A stretch of DNA of 64,000 nucleotides from positions 106,994 to 170,993 of the forward strand of contig NZ_JALJVC010000003.1 of the NCBI RefSeq assembly GCF_022967985.1. The letters are read 5' to 3'. The notes beneath the pieces are model-generated. The model saw nothing but the letters and a program-made list of their open reading frames with translations. It was not told the origin of the DNA and did not search any database. Shown here in pieces: positions 36,322 to 46,139 of the stretch (position 1 is the stretch's first letter; every line of letters begins with the position of its first letter). The stretch comes from Acinetobacter lwoffii. GTDB lineage: Bacteria > Pseudomonadota > Gammaproteobacteria > Pseudomonadales > Moraxellaceae. Both the position numbers and the translations under genes were made by a program.

Positions 36322-37914
36322 ATGAGCTTTAAGCAAGAACTGGCGGCACAAGTCGCCCAGCGACGTACGTTCGCTATTATTTCCCACCCCGATGCCGGTA
36401 AAACCACCATGACAGAAAAATTGCTGTTATGGGGTCAGGCTATTCAGGTGGCCGGGATGGTAAAAAGCCGTAAATCTGACCGGGCCGCAACATCGGACTG
36501 GATGGAAATGGAAAAAGAGCGTGGTATCTCGATTACCACCTCGGTGATGCAATTTCCTTTTAAAGACAAGATGATCAATCTTCTGGACACCCCGGGACAT
36601 GAAGACTTCTCGGAAGATACCTATCGTACCCTAACCGCAGTAGACTCTGCGCTGATGGTGATTGACGGGGCAAAAGGTGTCGAAGACCGTACCATTAAAC
36701 TGATGGAAGTGTGTCGAATGCGCGATACACCGATCATTTCATTCGTCAACAAAATGGACCGTGAAATTCGTGAACCGCTTGAGCTGCTGGATGAAATCGA
36801 AAACGTTCTGAAAATTAAATGTGTTCCGATCACCTGGCCGCTCGGTACTGGCCGTGATTTTGCCGGTGTATTCAATTTAATCGAAGAAAAATTCTACGTG
36901 TATAAAGCCGGTTTCGGTTCAGTGATTACTGAGATCGAAGTGCGAGATGGTTATGACTATCCTGATCTTCGTGAGAAAGTCGGTGAGCTGGCTTGGGCGG
37001 CATTTGAAGAATCGCTGGAACTGGTACAAATGGCCAATGAGCCTTTAGATCGTGAAGAATTCTTGGCCGGTCGTCAAACGCCTGTTCTATTCGGTACAGC
37101 CTTGGGTAACTTTGGTGTCGACCATGTTCTGGATGCTTTCAGTCAATATGCGCCATCTCCTAAAGCCCATCCGACCCAAGATCGTGTTGTGGAAGCGGAT
37201 GAAGAAGGCTTTACCGGTTTCGTCTTCAAGATTCAGGCCAATATGGATCCGAAGCACCGTGACCGTATTGCTTTCATGCGGATCTGTTCAGGCAAGTATG
37301 AAAAAGGCTTGAAGATGAAGCATGTGCGTCTGGACAAAGATGTGCGCATCAGCGATGCCTTAACTTTCCTGGCTGGCGATCGTCAGCATCTGGAAGAAGC
37401 TTGGCCGGGTGATATTATTGGTCTGCATAACCATGGCACCATTCAGATCGGTGATACATTTACCTCGGGTGAGAAACTTCAGTTTACCGGTATTCCGCAC
37501 TTTGCGCCTGAAATGTTCCGCCGTGTCCGCTTGAAGGATCCATTAAAATCCAAGCAGCTGCAAAAAGGTCTGAAAGAGCTTTCTGAAGAAGGGGCAACCC
37601 AGGTATTCATGCCACAGAATAACAACGACCTGATCGTGGGTGCGGTGGGTGTGCTACAGTTTGAAGTGGTGGCTTACCGTCTGAAAGAAGAATACAAAGT
37701 TGATTGTGTTTACGAACCGGTCAGCATCAACACAGTACGTTGGGTGTCTTGCGATGATGAGAAGAAATTCAACGAATTCAAGAAAAAAGCTCATGACCAG
37801 TTGTCTGTCGATGGTGGTGGTCATTTGACATATCTCGCACCAAGCCGCGTGAATTTGCAGCTGATGCAAGAACGTTATCCGGACATCGTGTTCCACAATA
37901 CGCGTGAACACTAA
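36322..37914 (+). CDS. prfC: Peptide chain release factor 3
   Basis: 530 residues from ATG at 36322, which has AGGTG just upstream; the open frame extends to a GTG 9 bp earlier. GTPase G1 S-H-P-D-A-G-K-T-T (~21-29), G3 [10 protein letters not shown]4 N-K-M-D. RF3 recycles RF1 and RF2 from the ribosome after peptide release. It stands alone, with a terminator behind. Confidence 0.97.
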   Translation: MSFKQELAAQVAQRRTFAIISHPDAGKTTMTEKLLLWGQAIQVAGMVKSRKSDRAATSDWMEMEKERGISITTSVMQFPFKDKMINLLDTPGHEDFSEDTYRTLTAVDSALMVIDGAKGVEDRTIKLMEVCRMRDTPIISFVNKMDREIREPLELLDEIENVLKIKCVPITWPLGTGRDFAGVFNLIEEKFYVYKAGFGSVITEIEVRDGYDYPDLREKVGELAWAAFEESLELVQMANEPLDREEFLAGRQTPVLFGTALGNFGVDHVLDAFSQYAPSPKAHPTQDRVVEADEEGFTGFVFKIQANMDPKHRDRIAFMRICSGKYEKGLKMKHVRLDKDVRISDALTFLAGDRQHLEEAWPGDIIGLHNHGTIQIGDTFTSGEKLQFTGIPHFAPEMFRRVRLKDPLKSKQLQKGLKELSEEGATQVFMPQNNNDLIVGAVGVLQFEVVAYRLKEEYKVDCVYEPVSINTVRWVSCDDEKKFNEFKKKAHDQLSVDGGGHLTYLAPSRVNLQLMQERYPDIVFHNTREH

Positions 37915-37947
37915 ACTTTAACGTTCCGCAGCTAAAGTTTAAAAATA

Positions 37948-37978
37948 TCAAACAGCTTCTCCGGAAGCTGTTTTATTT
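37948..37978 (+). terminator. Rho-independent terminator after prfC
   Basis: AAACAGCTTC pairs with GAAGCTGTTT around TCCG, followed by TATTTTAT. Confidence 0.83.
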
Positions 37979-38025
37979 TATGCTACATTTAAGCAATTAA
38001 TAACTCGATAGATATAGCAAAGAGA

Positions 38026-38850
38026 ATGAAGCTCAGCAAGGAAGTCGTCCTCGGTTCTGTGATTGGTTTAAGTCTTGTCCTGAGTGGCTGTGATCAAAGC
38101 GAAAAAGAGCCTGTTAATACTCCGGAAAATGAGCAAATCACCGCAGCTCAGCAGACCGCAGATGTTTTGCCTTATCTGAATATTCAAGAGCAGCCGGCCA
38201 AGATTGCCTTGCCATTTTGTGAAAATAAAAACTGTATCAATCTGGATATTCAGACCTTGCATACGGTTGATCCATGGATGAACCAATGGATTGAAAAGCA
38301 GCAGGCCAAAGTGATTCAGGATCAAATCGGCTTGAAACAGGACATGAATTTACAGCAGGCGATCAATGCCTATGTAAAAAAATCGGATGCGTGGCAGGCG
38401 CAGCTCAATCTGAACAAGGCTTATGAGTTATCGCTATATACCCGTATTCCTTACCAACGCAATCAATATGTGTTGATGCAGATTGGGGTCGATACCAAAC
38501 AGGAAAATGTCAGCGTGCATGAGCGCTATTATTTTTTTGTGGCTGATCGTCGCCAGCAGAAAATGCTAACCCCACTGGATATTGTCGATCCTAAGCAACA
38601 GTTAGTAATGGATCAGATTATTCAGCAAGCCTATGATACATGGCTCAAAGAAAACGATCAGCAAGTTCAGCAGAAAGCGCCGAAAAAACTGTATTGGGGA
38701 CAGGCTGACTGGTTCTTTGATCAGGAAGGCATTGGGCTGCATTTTCGCAGCCATGAAATTAGCAAAGATGCCAAACAACTGGATATTTATTTAACAAAAC
38801 AACAAACACAACAGGTCTTGAAAGCTGATATCTATCAGCATATGTTTTAA
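38026..38850 (+). CDS. Lipoprotein related to the DUF3298 lipoprotein downstream
   Basis: 274 residues. Lipobox L-S-G-C with Cys22, then a Q/E-rich linker. The mature part shares its layout with the next gene: a two-cysteine motif (F-C-E-N-K-N-C-I here, E-C-E-D-K-S-C-P there), an N-Q-W-I-E-K-Q-Q / E-W-I-D-Q-Q-I helix, and a C-terminal L-D-I-V-D-P region. It lacks the G-G-A-H-G motif of its neighbour. It looks like a diverged tandem duplicate. First gene of a likely three-gene operon with tatD. Function unknown. Confidence 0.75.
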   Translation: MKLSKEVVLGSVIGLSLVLSGCDQSEKEPVNTPENEQITAAQQTADVLPYLNIQEQPAKIALPFCENKNCINLDIQTLHTVDPWMNQWIEKQQAKVIQDQIGLKQDMNLQQAINAYVKKSDAWQAQLNLNKAYELSLYTRIPYQRNQYVLMQIGVDTKQENVSVHERYYFFVADRRQQKMLTPLDIVDPKQQLVMDQIIQQAYDTWLKENDQQVQQKAPKKLYWGQADWFFDQEGIGLHFRSHEISKDAKQLDIYLTKQQTQQVLKADIYQHMF

Positions 38851-38894
38851 AGCTCATGATCCTGCAAGCGTACAGGTTCCAAAAAGGTGAATGA

Positions 38895-39857
38895 ATGCCA
38901 AAATACAAGAATATCTTTTGTCTATCCATCCTGGCATCAGCGATCTTGCTGAGTGCCTGTCAGCCGAAGAGTAATGAGCCGGAAGAATCAAGTGCTTCCG
39001 AGGTACTACAAGCCGAAGCTGAAGCACTTAAACTCAGTGGCGATACCGAAAAGCTCAAGCTGGCGATTCCAGAATGTGAAGACAAAAGCTGTCCGGAAAT
39101 TTCGATCGAACGTCTGAACAGTAATCAGAGCTTTATTGATGAATGGATCGACCAGCAGATTCTGCAACAGTTGAAAAATATCCTGTCTCTTGATGCGATT
39201 GAACCGGCAAAAGTGAGCGCTGCCAGCGAAGCAGACGTTGCCGCCTCTGAACCCAAAGCTGCTTTAGCAACAGTGGTGACACCAAAACAGCAGCTTGAGC
39301 AGCAAACTCAACCTTATATGCAAACTTTCTTGAATCTGGATAAAGAGCTCAAGGCCCTGAGTGCCAGTCATAGTATTAGCCTGATGATTAAGCCCAAGAT
39401 TTTGAATTCAGGAGATCCTTTGGCGACCGTGGTTCTGAACAGCAGTTATTATCTGGGAGGAGCACACGGCGCATCTGCACAGACTTATTATAATTTTGAT
39501 CTGGAGCAGAAAAAACTGGTCAAGCTGGATGACATTATTGCGGCCAAACAGAAAGCCCAACTGGAAGCGCGTGCTTATGATGCGTTTAAAAACTGGGTGG
39601 TAGAATCCAATCTGGCCAAAGATGTGGCGGAATATGAACAAGCCTGGAAGTTCAAGCTTACTGATAATTTTTATCTGGCCCAGCAAGGTCTGGTCTTGCA
39701 ATATGCCGAATATGAAATTGGGCCATATGTAGTTGGCTTGCCACGTTTAATGATTCCTTATGAACAGCTACAAGGTGTGCTGAAACCTGAATATTTGCCT
39801 CAAACTGAAAAAGCTGCCTCTGAGGCACAGCCAGCGCCTGCTGAAAAAACTAAATGA
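38895..39857 (+). CDS. DUF3298-domain lipoprotein
   Basis: 320 residues. Lipobox L-S-A-C with Cys22, an acidic low-complexity linker, a C-E-D-K-S-C cysteine pair (~57-62), then Y-Y-L-G-G-A-H-G-A-S-A-Q-T-Y-Y-N-F-D (residues ~190-207), the hallmark of DUF3298/RsiV-like envelope domains, and an E-I-G-P-Y-V-V-G-L-P segment near the end. Probably anchored at the outer or inner membrane facing the periplasm. The stop overlaps the tatD start by 4 bp. Function unknown. Confidence 0.8.
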   Translation: MPKYKNIFCLSILASAILLSACQPKSNEPEESSASEVLQAEAEALKLSGDTEKLKLAIPECEDKSCPEISIERLNSNQSFIDEWIDQQILQQLKNILSLDAIEPAKVSAASEADVAASEPKAALATVVTPKQQLEQQTQPYMQTFLNLDKELKALSASHSISLMIKPKILNSGDPLATVVLNSSYYLGGAHGASAQTYYNFDLEQKKLVKLDDIIAAKQKAQLEARAYDAFKNWVVESNLAKDVAEYEQAWKFKLTDNFYLAQQGLVLQYAEYEIGPYVVGLPRLMIPYEQLQGVLKPEYLPQTEKAASEAQPAPAEKTK

Positions 39858-40675
39858 CCTTAAAACTGTTTGATACGCATACCCATTTTGATGTTCCCGA
39901 TTTTGATCCTGATCGGGAACAGTTGGCGTATGCGGCAAAAGCGGCAGGTGTCGAGCATCTGGTTTTAATTGGTTTTTTGCAAAACCGTTTTGCTGATCTG
40001 TTAGGAACTCACGACTTTATCAATGACCTGGGAAATGCACCGCAAAGTCATTTAGCCCCGGGCTTGCATCCATTTTATATTGAACAGCATCAGACTGATC
40101 ATTTACAGGAGCTGGAACAGCTGCTTAAAAATGAGCATTGTATTGCCATTGGCGAAATCGGTCTGGATACCTTTTTAAAACAGCACAAACAGGCTGAAAT
40201 TTTTCAGAAACAAAAAGATTTTTTTACTGCACAGCTTGAATTGGCACAACAATTCAATAAGCCAGTTTTGCTGCATATCCGCAAATCACATGCGGAGGTT
40301 TTGCAGATTTTAAAACAGCACCGATTTAAACAGGGCGGCATTGCGCATGCCTTTGGTGGTGGAATTGAGGAAGCCAAAGCTTTTATCAAGCTGGGATTCA
40401 AACTGGGTATCACCGGGCAAATCACCAATCCAAATGCCAAAAAATTGCATCAAGTGGCGCAGTATGTGGGGCCAGAACATCTGGTATTGGAAACTGACTG
40501 TCCGGATATGACGCCACTCTGTTGTCAAAGCTCGACCAAGCAACGTACCCGAAATACACCTGCAAATTTAACTTATGTGCTGCAAGGACTGGCAAAGAGT
40601 CTACATATGCACAAAGAGGAACTGGCTGAACAGCTCTGGCAAAATACTCATCAGGCCCTACATTTGATCATTTAA
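39854..40675 (+). CDS. TatD-family metal-dependent hydrolase
   Basis: 273 residues. Metal-dependent TIM-barrel: H-T-H-F-D near residue 9, I-G-E-I-G-L-D (~97-103), H-I-R-K-S-H (~137-142) and the late D-C-P-D (~210-213). TatD-family proteins are DNases or exonucleases acting in DNA repair; despite the name they are not part of the Tat translocon, and this gene is far from tatABC. It overlaps the lipoprotein gene by 4 bp. The G-I-T-G-Q-I-T-N-P-N segment is typical of the YjjV branch. Confidence 0.88.
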   Translation: MTLKLFDTHTHFDVPDFDPDREQLAYAAKAAGVEHLVLIGFLQNRFADLLGTHDFINDLGNAPQSHLAPGLHPFYIEQHQTDHLQELEQLLKNEHCIAIGEIGLDTFLKQHKQAEIFQKQKDFFTAQLELAQQFNKPVLLHIRKSHAEVLQILKQHRFKQGGIAHAFGGGIEEAKAFIKLGFKLGITGQITNPNAKKLHQVAQYVGPEHLVLETDCPDMTPLCCQSSTKQRTRNTPANLTYVLQGLAKSLHMHKEELAEQLWQNTHQALHLII

Positions 40676-40763
40676 GTTAATACTCTTAACTCAGTCTTAA
40701 ATTCCCAGTTCATCATAAATCGAAAAAAAGGTGCATTATGCAATTTCTAAAATGCTCCAGACT

Positions 40764-40776
40764 TGGCATCATGCCA
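40764..40776 (+). promoter_or_regulatory. Perfect palindrome in the fabI upstream region
   Basis: TGGCAT, C, ATGCCA, 27-39 bp before the fabI ATG. A possible operator for a fatty-acid regulator; no identity can be assigned from sequence. Confidence 0.35.
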
Positions 40777-40802
40777 TATACATTTTTTTAGGTGAGATTC
40801 AC

Positions 40803-41609
40803 ATGGCACAAGGACTTTTGGCGGGTAAGCGCTTCTTGATCGCGGGCATTGCGAGTAAATTATCGATTGCTTTTGGTATTGCTCAAGCATTGCATCGTGA
40901 AGGTGCTGAATTGGCTTTTACTTATCCAAATGAAAAGCTGAAAAAGCGGGTAGATGACTTTGCTGAACAGTTTGGTTCGAAACTGGTTTTTCCTTGTGAT
41001 GTGGCAGTCGATGCTGAAATTGACCATGCATTTGCCGAACTGGCTAAACACTGGGATGGTCTGGACGGCGTAGTGCATTCTATCGGTTTTGCACCGGCAC
41101 ATACGCTAGATGGTGACTTCACCGAGATCACGGATCGTGAAGGCTTTAATATTGCACATGACATCAGTGCTTATAGCTTTATTGCAATGGCACGTGCGGC
41201 AAAACCTTTGCTGCAAGTCCGTCAAGGCTGTTTGCTGACATTGACCTATCAAGGTTCTGAGCGTGTAATGCCAAACTATAACGTGATGGGTATGGCCAAA
41301 GCCTCTTTAGAAGCAGGCGTACGTTATTTGGCGTCTAGCTTGGGTCAGGAAGGTATTCGTGTGAATGCGATCTCTGCGGGTCCGATCCGTACCTTGGCAG
41401 CTTCAGGTATTAAATCATTCCGTAAAATGCTTGACCTGAATGAGAAAGTTGCTCCACTGAAACGTAATGTGACAATTGAAGATGTCGGTAATGCCGCATT
41501 ATTCCTGTGCTCGCCATGGGCTAACGGAATCACTGGTGAAATCCTGTATGTTGATGCCGGCTTTAACACTGTTGGTATGAGCGCTGATTTAATGGCGGAT
41601 TCGGAATAA
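40803..41609 (+). CDS. fabI: Enoyl-[acyl-carrier-protein] reductase (NADH)
   Basis: 268 residues from ATG at 40803, with GGTGA 9 nt upstream; the frame is open 72 bp further but without a supported start. Short-chain dehydrogenase of the FabI type: G-I-A-S-K-L-S-I-A (15-23) nucleotide site, catalytic Tyr149, Tyr159 and Lys166 (Y-x6-K), matching Tyr146/Tyr156/Lys163 of E. coli. It performs the last reduction of each fatty-acid elongation round and is the triclosan target. Monocistronic. Confidence 0.97.
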   Translation: MAQGLLAGKRFLIAGIASKLSIAFGIAQALHREGAELAFTYPNEKLKKRVDDFAEQFGSKLVFPCDVAVDAEIDHAFAELAKHWDGLDGVVHSIGFAPAHTLDGDFTEITDREGFNIAHDISAYSFIAMARAAKPLLQVRQGCLLTLTYQGSERVMPNYNVMGMAKASLEAGVRYLASSLGQEGIRVNAISAGPIRTLAASGIKSFRKMLDLNEKVAPLKRNVTIEDVGNAALFLCSPWANGITGEILYVDAGFNTVGMSADLMADSE

Positions 41610-41614
41610 ATCCT

Positions 41615-41730
41615 ATAAGTTCTCTCTGCCTCAGGTAGAGAGTTAGAGAGAGGGAAATGACTTCTTCCTCTGAGTGAGGAAATGATTAAAATCCCCCTCA
41701 TTCCCCCTTTGATAAAGGGGGAGGCCACTC
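41615..41730. repeat. Intergenic G/C-tract palindromic repeats
   Basis: Two imperfect palindromes: CTCTCTGCCTCA with its partner AGAGAGTTAGAGAGAG, and CCCCCTTT with AAAGGGGG around GATA. They resemble the other intergenic hairpin repeats in the window (4188-4235 and 54580-54662) but are not the same sequence. Confidence 0.45.
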
Positions 41731-41738
41731 AAGGCAAT

Positions 41739-41767
41739 AAAAAAGACCGCATAAGCGGTCTTTTTTA
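41739..41767. terminator. Bidirectional terminator between fabI and secB
   Basis: AAAAGACCGC and GCGGTCTTTT around ATAA, with flanking A and T runs; it serves two convergent genes. Confidence 0.87.
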
Positions 41768-41784
41768 GATTTGAAGGATAGCGA

Positions 41785-42243
41785 TTAAGCTTGACCATCC
41801 ACAGCGGCGGTTTGCGCACGTTGCATATTGGCTTCAAATTCAGCATCGAAGTTGATTGGTGTAAGTAGCAACTGTGGGAAGCTACCTTTAGTTACCATAT
41901 CATTCACTGCTTCACGTAGGAACGGGAACAGGATGTTCGGGCAGTATGCACCCAGGATATATGGCAGACGCTCTTCTTCAACGCCATCTACCAGGAAAAT
42001 ACCGGCTTGAGTTACATCAACGATAAACGCGGTATCACCTTCGTTGGTCGCTTGAACCACGACTTTTAAAGCTACTTCAAAATGAGTTTCATCAATTTTT
42101 TCTGCAGAAGAAGAAAGGTTGATGTTTAACTCAGGTTGCCATTGCTTGGTAAAAACTTGCGCCCCAGGAACTTCAAAAGAAATATCTTTGGTATAAATAC
42201 GCTCTAATGCCAATTGTGGTTGAGCTTGTTGTTCTTCACTCAT
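41785..42243 (-). CDS. secB: Protein-export chaperone SecB
   Basis: 152 residues. [11 protein letters not shown] (~16-26) and the late [19 protein letters not shown] (~92-110) are SecB signatures. A tetrameric holdase that keeps preproteins unfolded and hands them to SecA. Last gene of yibN-grxC-secB, an order shared with E. coli. Confidence 0.96.
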   Translation of the reverse strand: MSEEQQAQPQLALERIYTKDISFEVPGAQVFTKQWQPELNINLSSSAEKIDETHFEVALKVVVQATNEGDTAFIVDVTQAGIFLVDGVEEERLPYILGAYCPNILFPFLREAVNDMVTKGSFPQLLLTPINFDAEFEANMQRAQTAAVDGQA

Positions 42244-42282
42244 TTTTTGATCCTTAATATGAAGTGATAATTTTAATAAAAG

Positions 42283-42537
42283 TTAAGCCAGCAATTCATC
42301 AAGCTTGCCTTCACGCTCTAAAGCATAAAGTTGGTCAAAACCACCAATGAACTGATCATTGATAAAAATTTGTGGCACGGTACGGTGATTAGTACGCTGC
42401 ATCAATTCAAGACGGACTTCTGGTGCTTCTTGAGACAAGTTAATCTCTTTATATGCCACACCTTTACGTTCCAGTAGCTGTTTTGCACGCACGCAATAAG
42501 GACACACTGTCGTCGAATAAATAGTAACTTCAGCCAT
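42283..42537 (-). CDS. grxC: Glutaredoxin 3
   Basis: 84 residues from ATG at 42537 with AGGAGA 6 nt upstream; an in-frame TTG lies 6 bp earlier. Active site C-P-Y-C (Cys12, Cys15), then the T-V-P-Q-I-F-I-N cis-proline region and G-G-F-D-Q-L. Reduces disulfides with glutathione. Between yibN and secB. Confidence 0.95.
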   Translation of the reverse strand: MAEVTIYSTTVCPYCVRAKQLLERKGVAYKEINLSQEAPEVRLELMQRTNHRTVPQIFINDQFIGGFDQLYALEREGKLDELLA

Positions 42538-42558
42538 GATCAATCTCCTGTTCGTGGA

Positions 42559-42966
42559 TTATTTGCTTTTCACCAAAGGTAAACCTTGAGCTTTCCAGTT
42601 GCTGACGCCGCCATCAAGACGGTAGGCATCGGCATGACCGACCTGCTGTAACGCAGTACCAGCCACCTGTCCAAGGTTACAAATGAACACCAAAGGGCGA
42701 TCAGATGCTTTTAGCTCTTCAACATGTTTTGTAATCTGGCTATATGGAATATTACGGCTGCCGCTGATATGACCTTCACGGAAGTCTTTGGCATCGCGTA
42801 AATCAATCAGCATAGCATTTTTTGCTTTGACTAAAATTCCCAGCGATTGCGGAGAAATTTTACGACCGTTACGTTGACCTTCGATAATGAAGAACAAAAC
42901 CACTAATACCGCGAGTGTTCCAAATAAGAAGGGGTGATTCCCCATAAACTCGAACCAACGTTCCAC
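42559..42966 (-). CDS. yibN: Membrane-anchored rhodanese-domain protein, YibN-like
   Basis: 135 residues: one N-terminal membrane helix (F-L-F-G-T-L-A-V-L-V-V-L-F-F-I-I, ~13-28) and a single rhodanese domain with L-I-D-L-R-D (~53-58), G-H-I-S-G-S-R-N-I-P and an active-site loop starting at the Cys of F-I-C-N-L-G-Q. The loop lacks the usual C-x-x-G-x-R/S pattern at its end (here G-Q-V-A-G). It heads the grxC-secB operon, as in E. coli. Confidence 0.88.
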   Translation of the reverse strand: MERWFEFMGNHPFLFGTLAVLVVLFFIIEGQRNGRKISPQSLGILVKAKNAMLIDLRDAKDFREGHISGSRNIPYSQITKHVEELKASDRPLVFICNLGQVAGTALQQVGHADAYRLDGGVSNWKAQGLPLVKSK

Positions 42967-43059
42967 AATTCACCTAATTACAATTTTAAAATTGCCAAGA
43001 GTATAGCTCATAAATATGGTGATCAAAATCACCGCTTCAAGGGCCAAGGGTTAAGAAAA

Positions 43060-44118
43060 TTAATTTTTTTGCTGTGCTTCAGTGATTTCGTCGATTAAAC
43101 GTAAATAGCTGTCCAGTCGGCGCGGTAAAATTTCACCTGCTGCGGCGGCCTGGCGTAAAGCACATTGTTTTTCATGCTTATGGGTACAGTTACGGAACTG
43201 ACAATGTCCGAGCAGATTTTCAATTTCAGGAAAGCCGCTTTGTACCTTATCTAAAGTCAGATGCCACAGGCCAAATTCACGAATTCCCGGAGAGTCAATC
43301 AGGGCCGCGCCTTCCCCAAAACCGATCAAACGCGTTGAGGTCGTGGTGTGCTGACCCAGCGCCGAGTTTTCCGAAATAATATTGGTTTTCTGTGCCGCAT
43401 CCGGCACGATCGCATTAATCAGCGTACTTTTCCCGACACCGGACTGACCGACAAAGGCCACGGTTTCATTTTCCAGACGGTTAGATAAAGCGCTTAGGTC
43501 GCCATCGGATTGGGTCTGCATTACTTCATAACCGAGGTTTTGATATTCTTGTAGCAGAGTCAGAATCGGATCGTTTTCTTTTAACAAATCGGCTTTATTC
43601 ATTACCAGAAGCGCAGGAATATCAGCATCAGCACAGGCCACCAGATAACGGTCGATCAGGCCCGGCGCTGGCTCAGGCAATGGTGCAAACACGATCACAA
43701 TCAGTGAAATGTTGGCCGCTACCGGTTTAACCTTGTGATAGCGGTCGGGGCGTGTCAATAAGGATTTTCGGGGATGAATCGCGGTGATAATTCCTAAACC
43801 GGTATTCGGATCGGCTTGCCATTTGACCCGGTCACCCGTGACCAATAAATCCAGATTGGTTCGAGTATGACAGCGCCAGACGCTGTCCAGTTCAATCTCT
43901 TTCCAGAAAGGTTCAGGCTCACCATCGGCGACCACAGGTTTTTCAGGGTGAATGTCAGGGCGAGACAAAGCTTGCACTTCAAGTTGGCGGCCATAATGTT
44001 GCACCACTAAACCTTCAAGATCACTGGAGGTATCGAGATCTTCTTGACGTGTTTTCTGTTGTTTCTGAATGCGGCGCTGTTGTTGCTCTGTCAGACGACG
44101 CTTACGTATTAAGGCCAT
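43060..44118 (-). CDS. rsgA: Ribosome small-subunit-dependent GTPase RsgA
   Basis: 352 residues. Circularly permuted GTPase: G4 N-K-A-D (~172-175) precedes G1 G-Q-S-G-V-G-K-S-T (~219-227) and G3 D-S-P-G (~271-274). N-terminal OB fold after a basic, Q-rich leader (K-R-R-L-T-E-Q-Q-Q-R-R); C-terminal zinc site C-Q-F-R-N-C-T-H-K-H-E-K-Q-C. It checks late 30S subunit maturation. Divergent from orn, with about 125 bp between. Confidence 0.95.
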   Translation of the reverse strand: MALIRKRRLTEQQQRRIQKQQKTRQEDLDTSSDLEGLVVQHYGRQLEVQALSRPDIHPEKPVVADGEPEPFWKEIELDSVWRCHTRTNLDLLVTGDRVKWQADPNTGLGIITAIHPRKSLLTRPDRYHKVKPVAANISLIVIVFAPLPEPAPGLIDRYLVACADADIPALLVMNKADLLKENDPILTLLQEYQNLGYEVMQTQSDGDLSALSNRLENETVAFVGQSGVGKSTLINAIVPDAAQKTNIISENSALGQHTTTSTRLIGFGEGAALIDSPGIREFGLWHLTLDKVQSGFPEIENLLGHCQFRNCTHKHEKQCALRQAAAAGEILPRRLDSYLRLIDEITEAQQKN

Positions 44119-44243
44119 TCATATCCTAAAAAAACCGGGTAAATCAGATGGCAAAAATAGCATGAAGCAGCCCCCGAATGACACCCAAGATGTAATTAAT
44201 TTGCTACTATAGTTGTTTTTAAACCCAATAAGATTGCACATTT

Positions 44244-44801
44244 ATGAGCAGCACCGCTGATACCCGCCTGATTTGGATTGACCTTGAAATGACAGGTCTA
44301 GACACAGACAATGATCAAATTATTGAAATTGCAACAATTGTAACCGATGACAATTTGAATATTTTGGCAGAAGGTCCTGTGCTTGCGGTACATCAGCCTG
44401 CACGTCTGTTAAATGCCATGGATGAGTGGAACACTCGCCAGCATGGCCAGTCTGGTCTGATTGAACGTGTACGTCGCAGTAAACTGACCGCTCAGGATGC
44501 CGAACAGCAAACTATTGAATTCCTGAAAAAATGGGTCAATCCAAAATCTTCACCGATGTGTGGTAACTCGATCTGTCAGGATCGCCGTTTCTTGCACCGC
44601 CTGATGCCTGAACTGGAGCAGTATTTCCATTACCGTAATCTGGATGTATCTTCAGTGAAAGAACTGGCCAAACGCTGGCGCCCGGAAATCATGAGCGGTC
44701 TCAAGAAAAATGCCTCGCATCTGGCGATGGATGACATTCGTGATTCGATTGCGGAATTGAAATACTATCGTGAATATTTTTTCATCATGAATAAAGATTA
44801 A
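44244..44801 (+). CDS. orn: Oligoribonuclease
   Basis: 185 residues, DEDDh exonuclease: W-I-D-L-E-M-T-G-L with Asp13 and Glu15, then D-R-R-F-L (~113-117) and [10 protein letters not shown] (~155-164). It degrades the 2-5-nt RNAs left by other RNases, including pGpG from cyclic di-GMP breakdown. Terminator follows. Confidence 0.97.
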   Translation: MSSTADTRLIWIDLEMTGLDTDNDQIIEIATIVTDDNLNILAEGPVLAVHQPARLLNAMDEWNTRQHGQSGLIERVRRSKLTAQDAEQQTIEFLKKWVNPKSSPMCGNSICQDRRFLHRLMPELEQYFHYRNLDVSSVKELAKRWRPEIMSGLKKNASHLAMDDIRDSIAELKYYREYFFIMNKD

Positions 44802-44813
44802 TTCCGATAGATG

Positions 44814-44840
44814 AAAAAGAGGCGAAAGCCTCTTTTTTTA
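44814..44840 (+). terminator. Terminator after orn
   Basis: AAAGAGGC and GCCTCTTT around GAAA, with T7 after. It also faces the small minus-strand membrane gene. Confidence 0.85.
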
Positions 44841-44842
44841 TT

Positions 44843-45088
44843 TTACTGAACTGGATTTTTTCTAGTGTAAAACTGCTCCATGCTTTCAAAGCCTACCCAC
44901 AAGAGTAATAACACAATCAGATGATTCTGTGTTTCATAACGATCGAAAATAACTAAGCCAAATAATCCTAAAGTCATTAAACGAATGAGAATGCTGAGAT
45001 AATAATTTTTGTTCTTTTGGCTGATCAGAACATAAAAATAAAGCCCGATACAAACAATGTTCAAACCCAAAAGGGTGTTAAATAGCAT
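44843..45088 (-). CDS. Small membrane protein, unknown
   Basis: 81 residues from ATG at 45088, chosen for its AAGGAG 9 nt upstream; another ATG at 45118 has no ribosome-binding site. Three hydrophobic stretches (L-L-G-L-N-I-V-C-I-G-L-Y-F-Y-V-L-I, L-M-T-L-G-L-F-G-L-V-I-F and L-I-V-L-L-L-L-W-V-G-F) predict three membrane helices. I do not recognise the family. Isolated between orn and tcdA. Confidence 0.65.
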   Translation of the reverse strand: MLFNTLLGLNIVCIGLYFYVLISQKNKNYYLSILIRLMTLGLFGLVIFDRYETQNHLIVLLLLWVGFESMEQFYTRKNPVQ

Positions 45089-45270
45089 GACATTCCACTC
45101 CTTTTGGCCAAATGACATAGAATTAATTTGTTGATATTTTAATCAATCGCGAGTCGGTTGTCGCTCTCATCCAATCTGAATGTCATTTAAATCGATCAAA
45201 AATTTAGTGGCGGTAAAGAAAAGCGGATTTTGCTAAAATGATCCGGTATTTTTATTGCTATAGATGACCT

Positions 45271-46041
45271 ATGACTGACCTGCTTCAAGATGATGAATAT
45301 GACCGCCGTTTTGCTGGTGTTGCCAAAATTTATGGAGAAGACAGCTTTAACCATTATGAAAAAAGTCATGTGATGGTGATTGGTATCGGTGGTGTCGGTT
45401 CATGGGCGGTAGAAGCACTGGCACGTAGCGGTGTGGGCGAGCTGACCTTGGTCGATATGGATGTGGTGGCCGCGTCTAATATTAATCGTCAGTTACCTGC
45501 CATGAGTACCACCTTGGGTCATGAAAAAATTGAAGTCATGGCCGAGCGTTGCCGCGCAATTAATCCACGCATTAAAATTAATCTGATTGATGATTACCTG
45601 ACGCCTGAAAATATCAAAGAAACTTTAGCAGGTGATCCAGATTTAATCCTCGACTGTATTGACGATGTCAAAGCCAAATTTGCTCTGATGCTACATTGTC
45701 GCTTTAACAAGATTCCTTTAATTGTATCGGGCGGGGCAGGGGGTAAACTGGACCCGCTGAAAATTCGGGTCGCCGATTTATCTAAAACCGAACAGGATCC
45801 GATGCTGGCCAAATTACGTGCCCAGTTACGCAGCAAAGGCATCTGCAAAAAGCCCAAAGAAAAATTCGGCATTACTTGTGTCTATTCCATCGATAATCCA
45901 TTCTCCAGTGCCGATGTCTGCGCCAGTGCCGGCTTGCGCTGTGGTGGTTATGGCTCTGCCGTGGTGGTAACTTCAAGCTTTGCCATGGTCGCTGTAGCAG
46001 AAGGCTTGAAAAAACTCGATAATAAAAGAGCAAAAGCCTGA
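45271..46041 (+). CDS. tcdA: tRNA threonylcarbamoyladenosine dehydratase TcdA
   Basis: 256 residues of E1/ThiF-type fold. ATP-binding G-I-G-G-V-G-S-W-A-V-E-A-L-A-R-S-G (~37-53), D-D-V-K-A-K (~132-137) and C-A-S-A-G (~217-221). It cyclises t6A37 to ct6A in tRNA. Its N-terminus R-R-F-A-G-V-A-K-I-Y-G is characteristic of TcdA/CsdL. Confidence 0.94.
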   Translation: MTDLLQDDEYDRRFAGVAKIYGEDSFNHYEKSHVMVIGIGGVGSWAVEALARSGVGELTLVDMDVVAASNINRQLPAMSTTLGHEKIEVMAERCRAINPRIKINLIDDYLTPENIKETLAGDPDLILDCIDDVKAKFALMLHCRFNKIPLIVSGGAGGKLDPLKIRVADLSKTEQDPMLAKLRAQLRSKGICKKPKEKFGITCVYSIDNPFSSADVCASAGLRCGGYGSAVVVTSSFAMVAVAEGLKKLDNKRAKA

Positions 46042-46052
46042 TTTAAAAAATA

Positions 46053-46077
46053 AAAAGCACAATCTATGTGCTTTTTT
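46053..46077 (+). terminator. Terminator after tcdA
   Basis: AAAAGCACA and TGTGCTTTT around ATCTA, followed by T. Confidence 0.83.
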
Positions 46078-46139
46078 TAAACTGGCGTTTAGAATGAAAG
46101 GATTCATTCGCAGAACAAAAATAATGTTTTGGAGCAGCT

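Noticed and set aside
39854..40675. TatD-family gene as part of the Tat export system
   Set aside because: TatD proteins are nucleases; the name is historical and the gene is 37 kb from tatABC.
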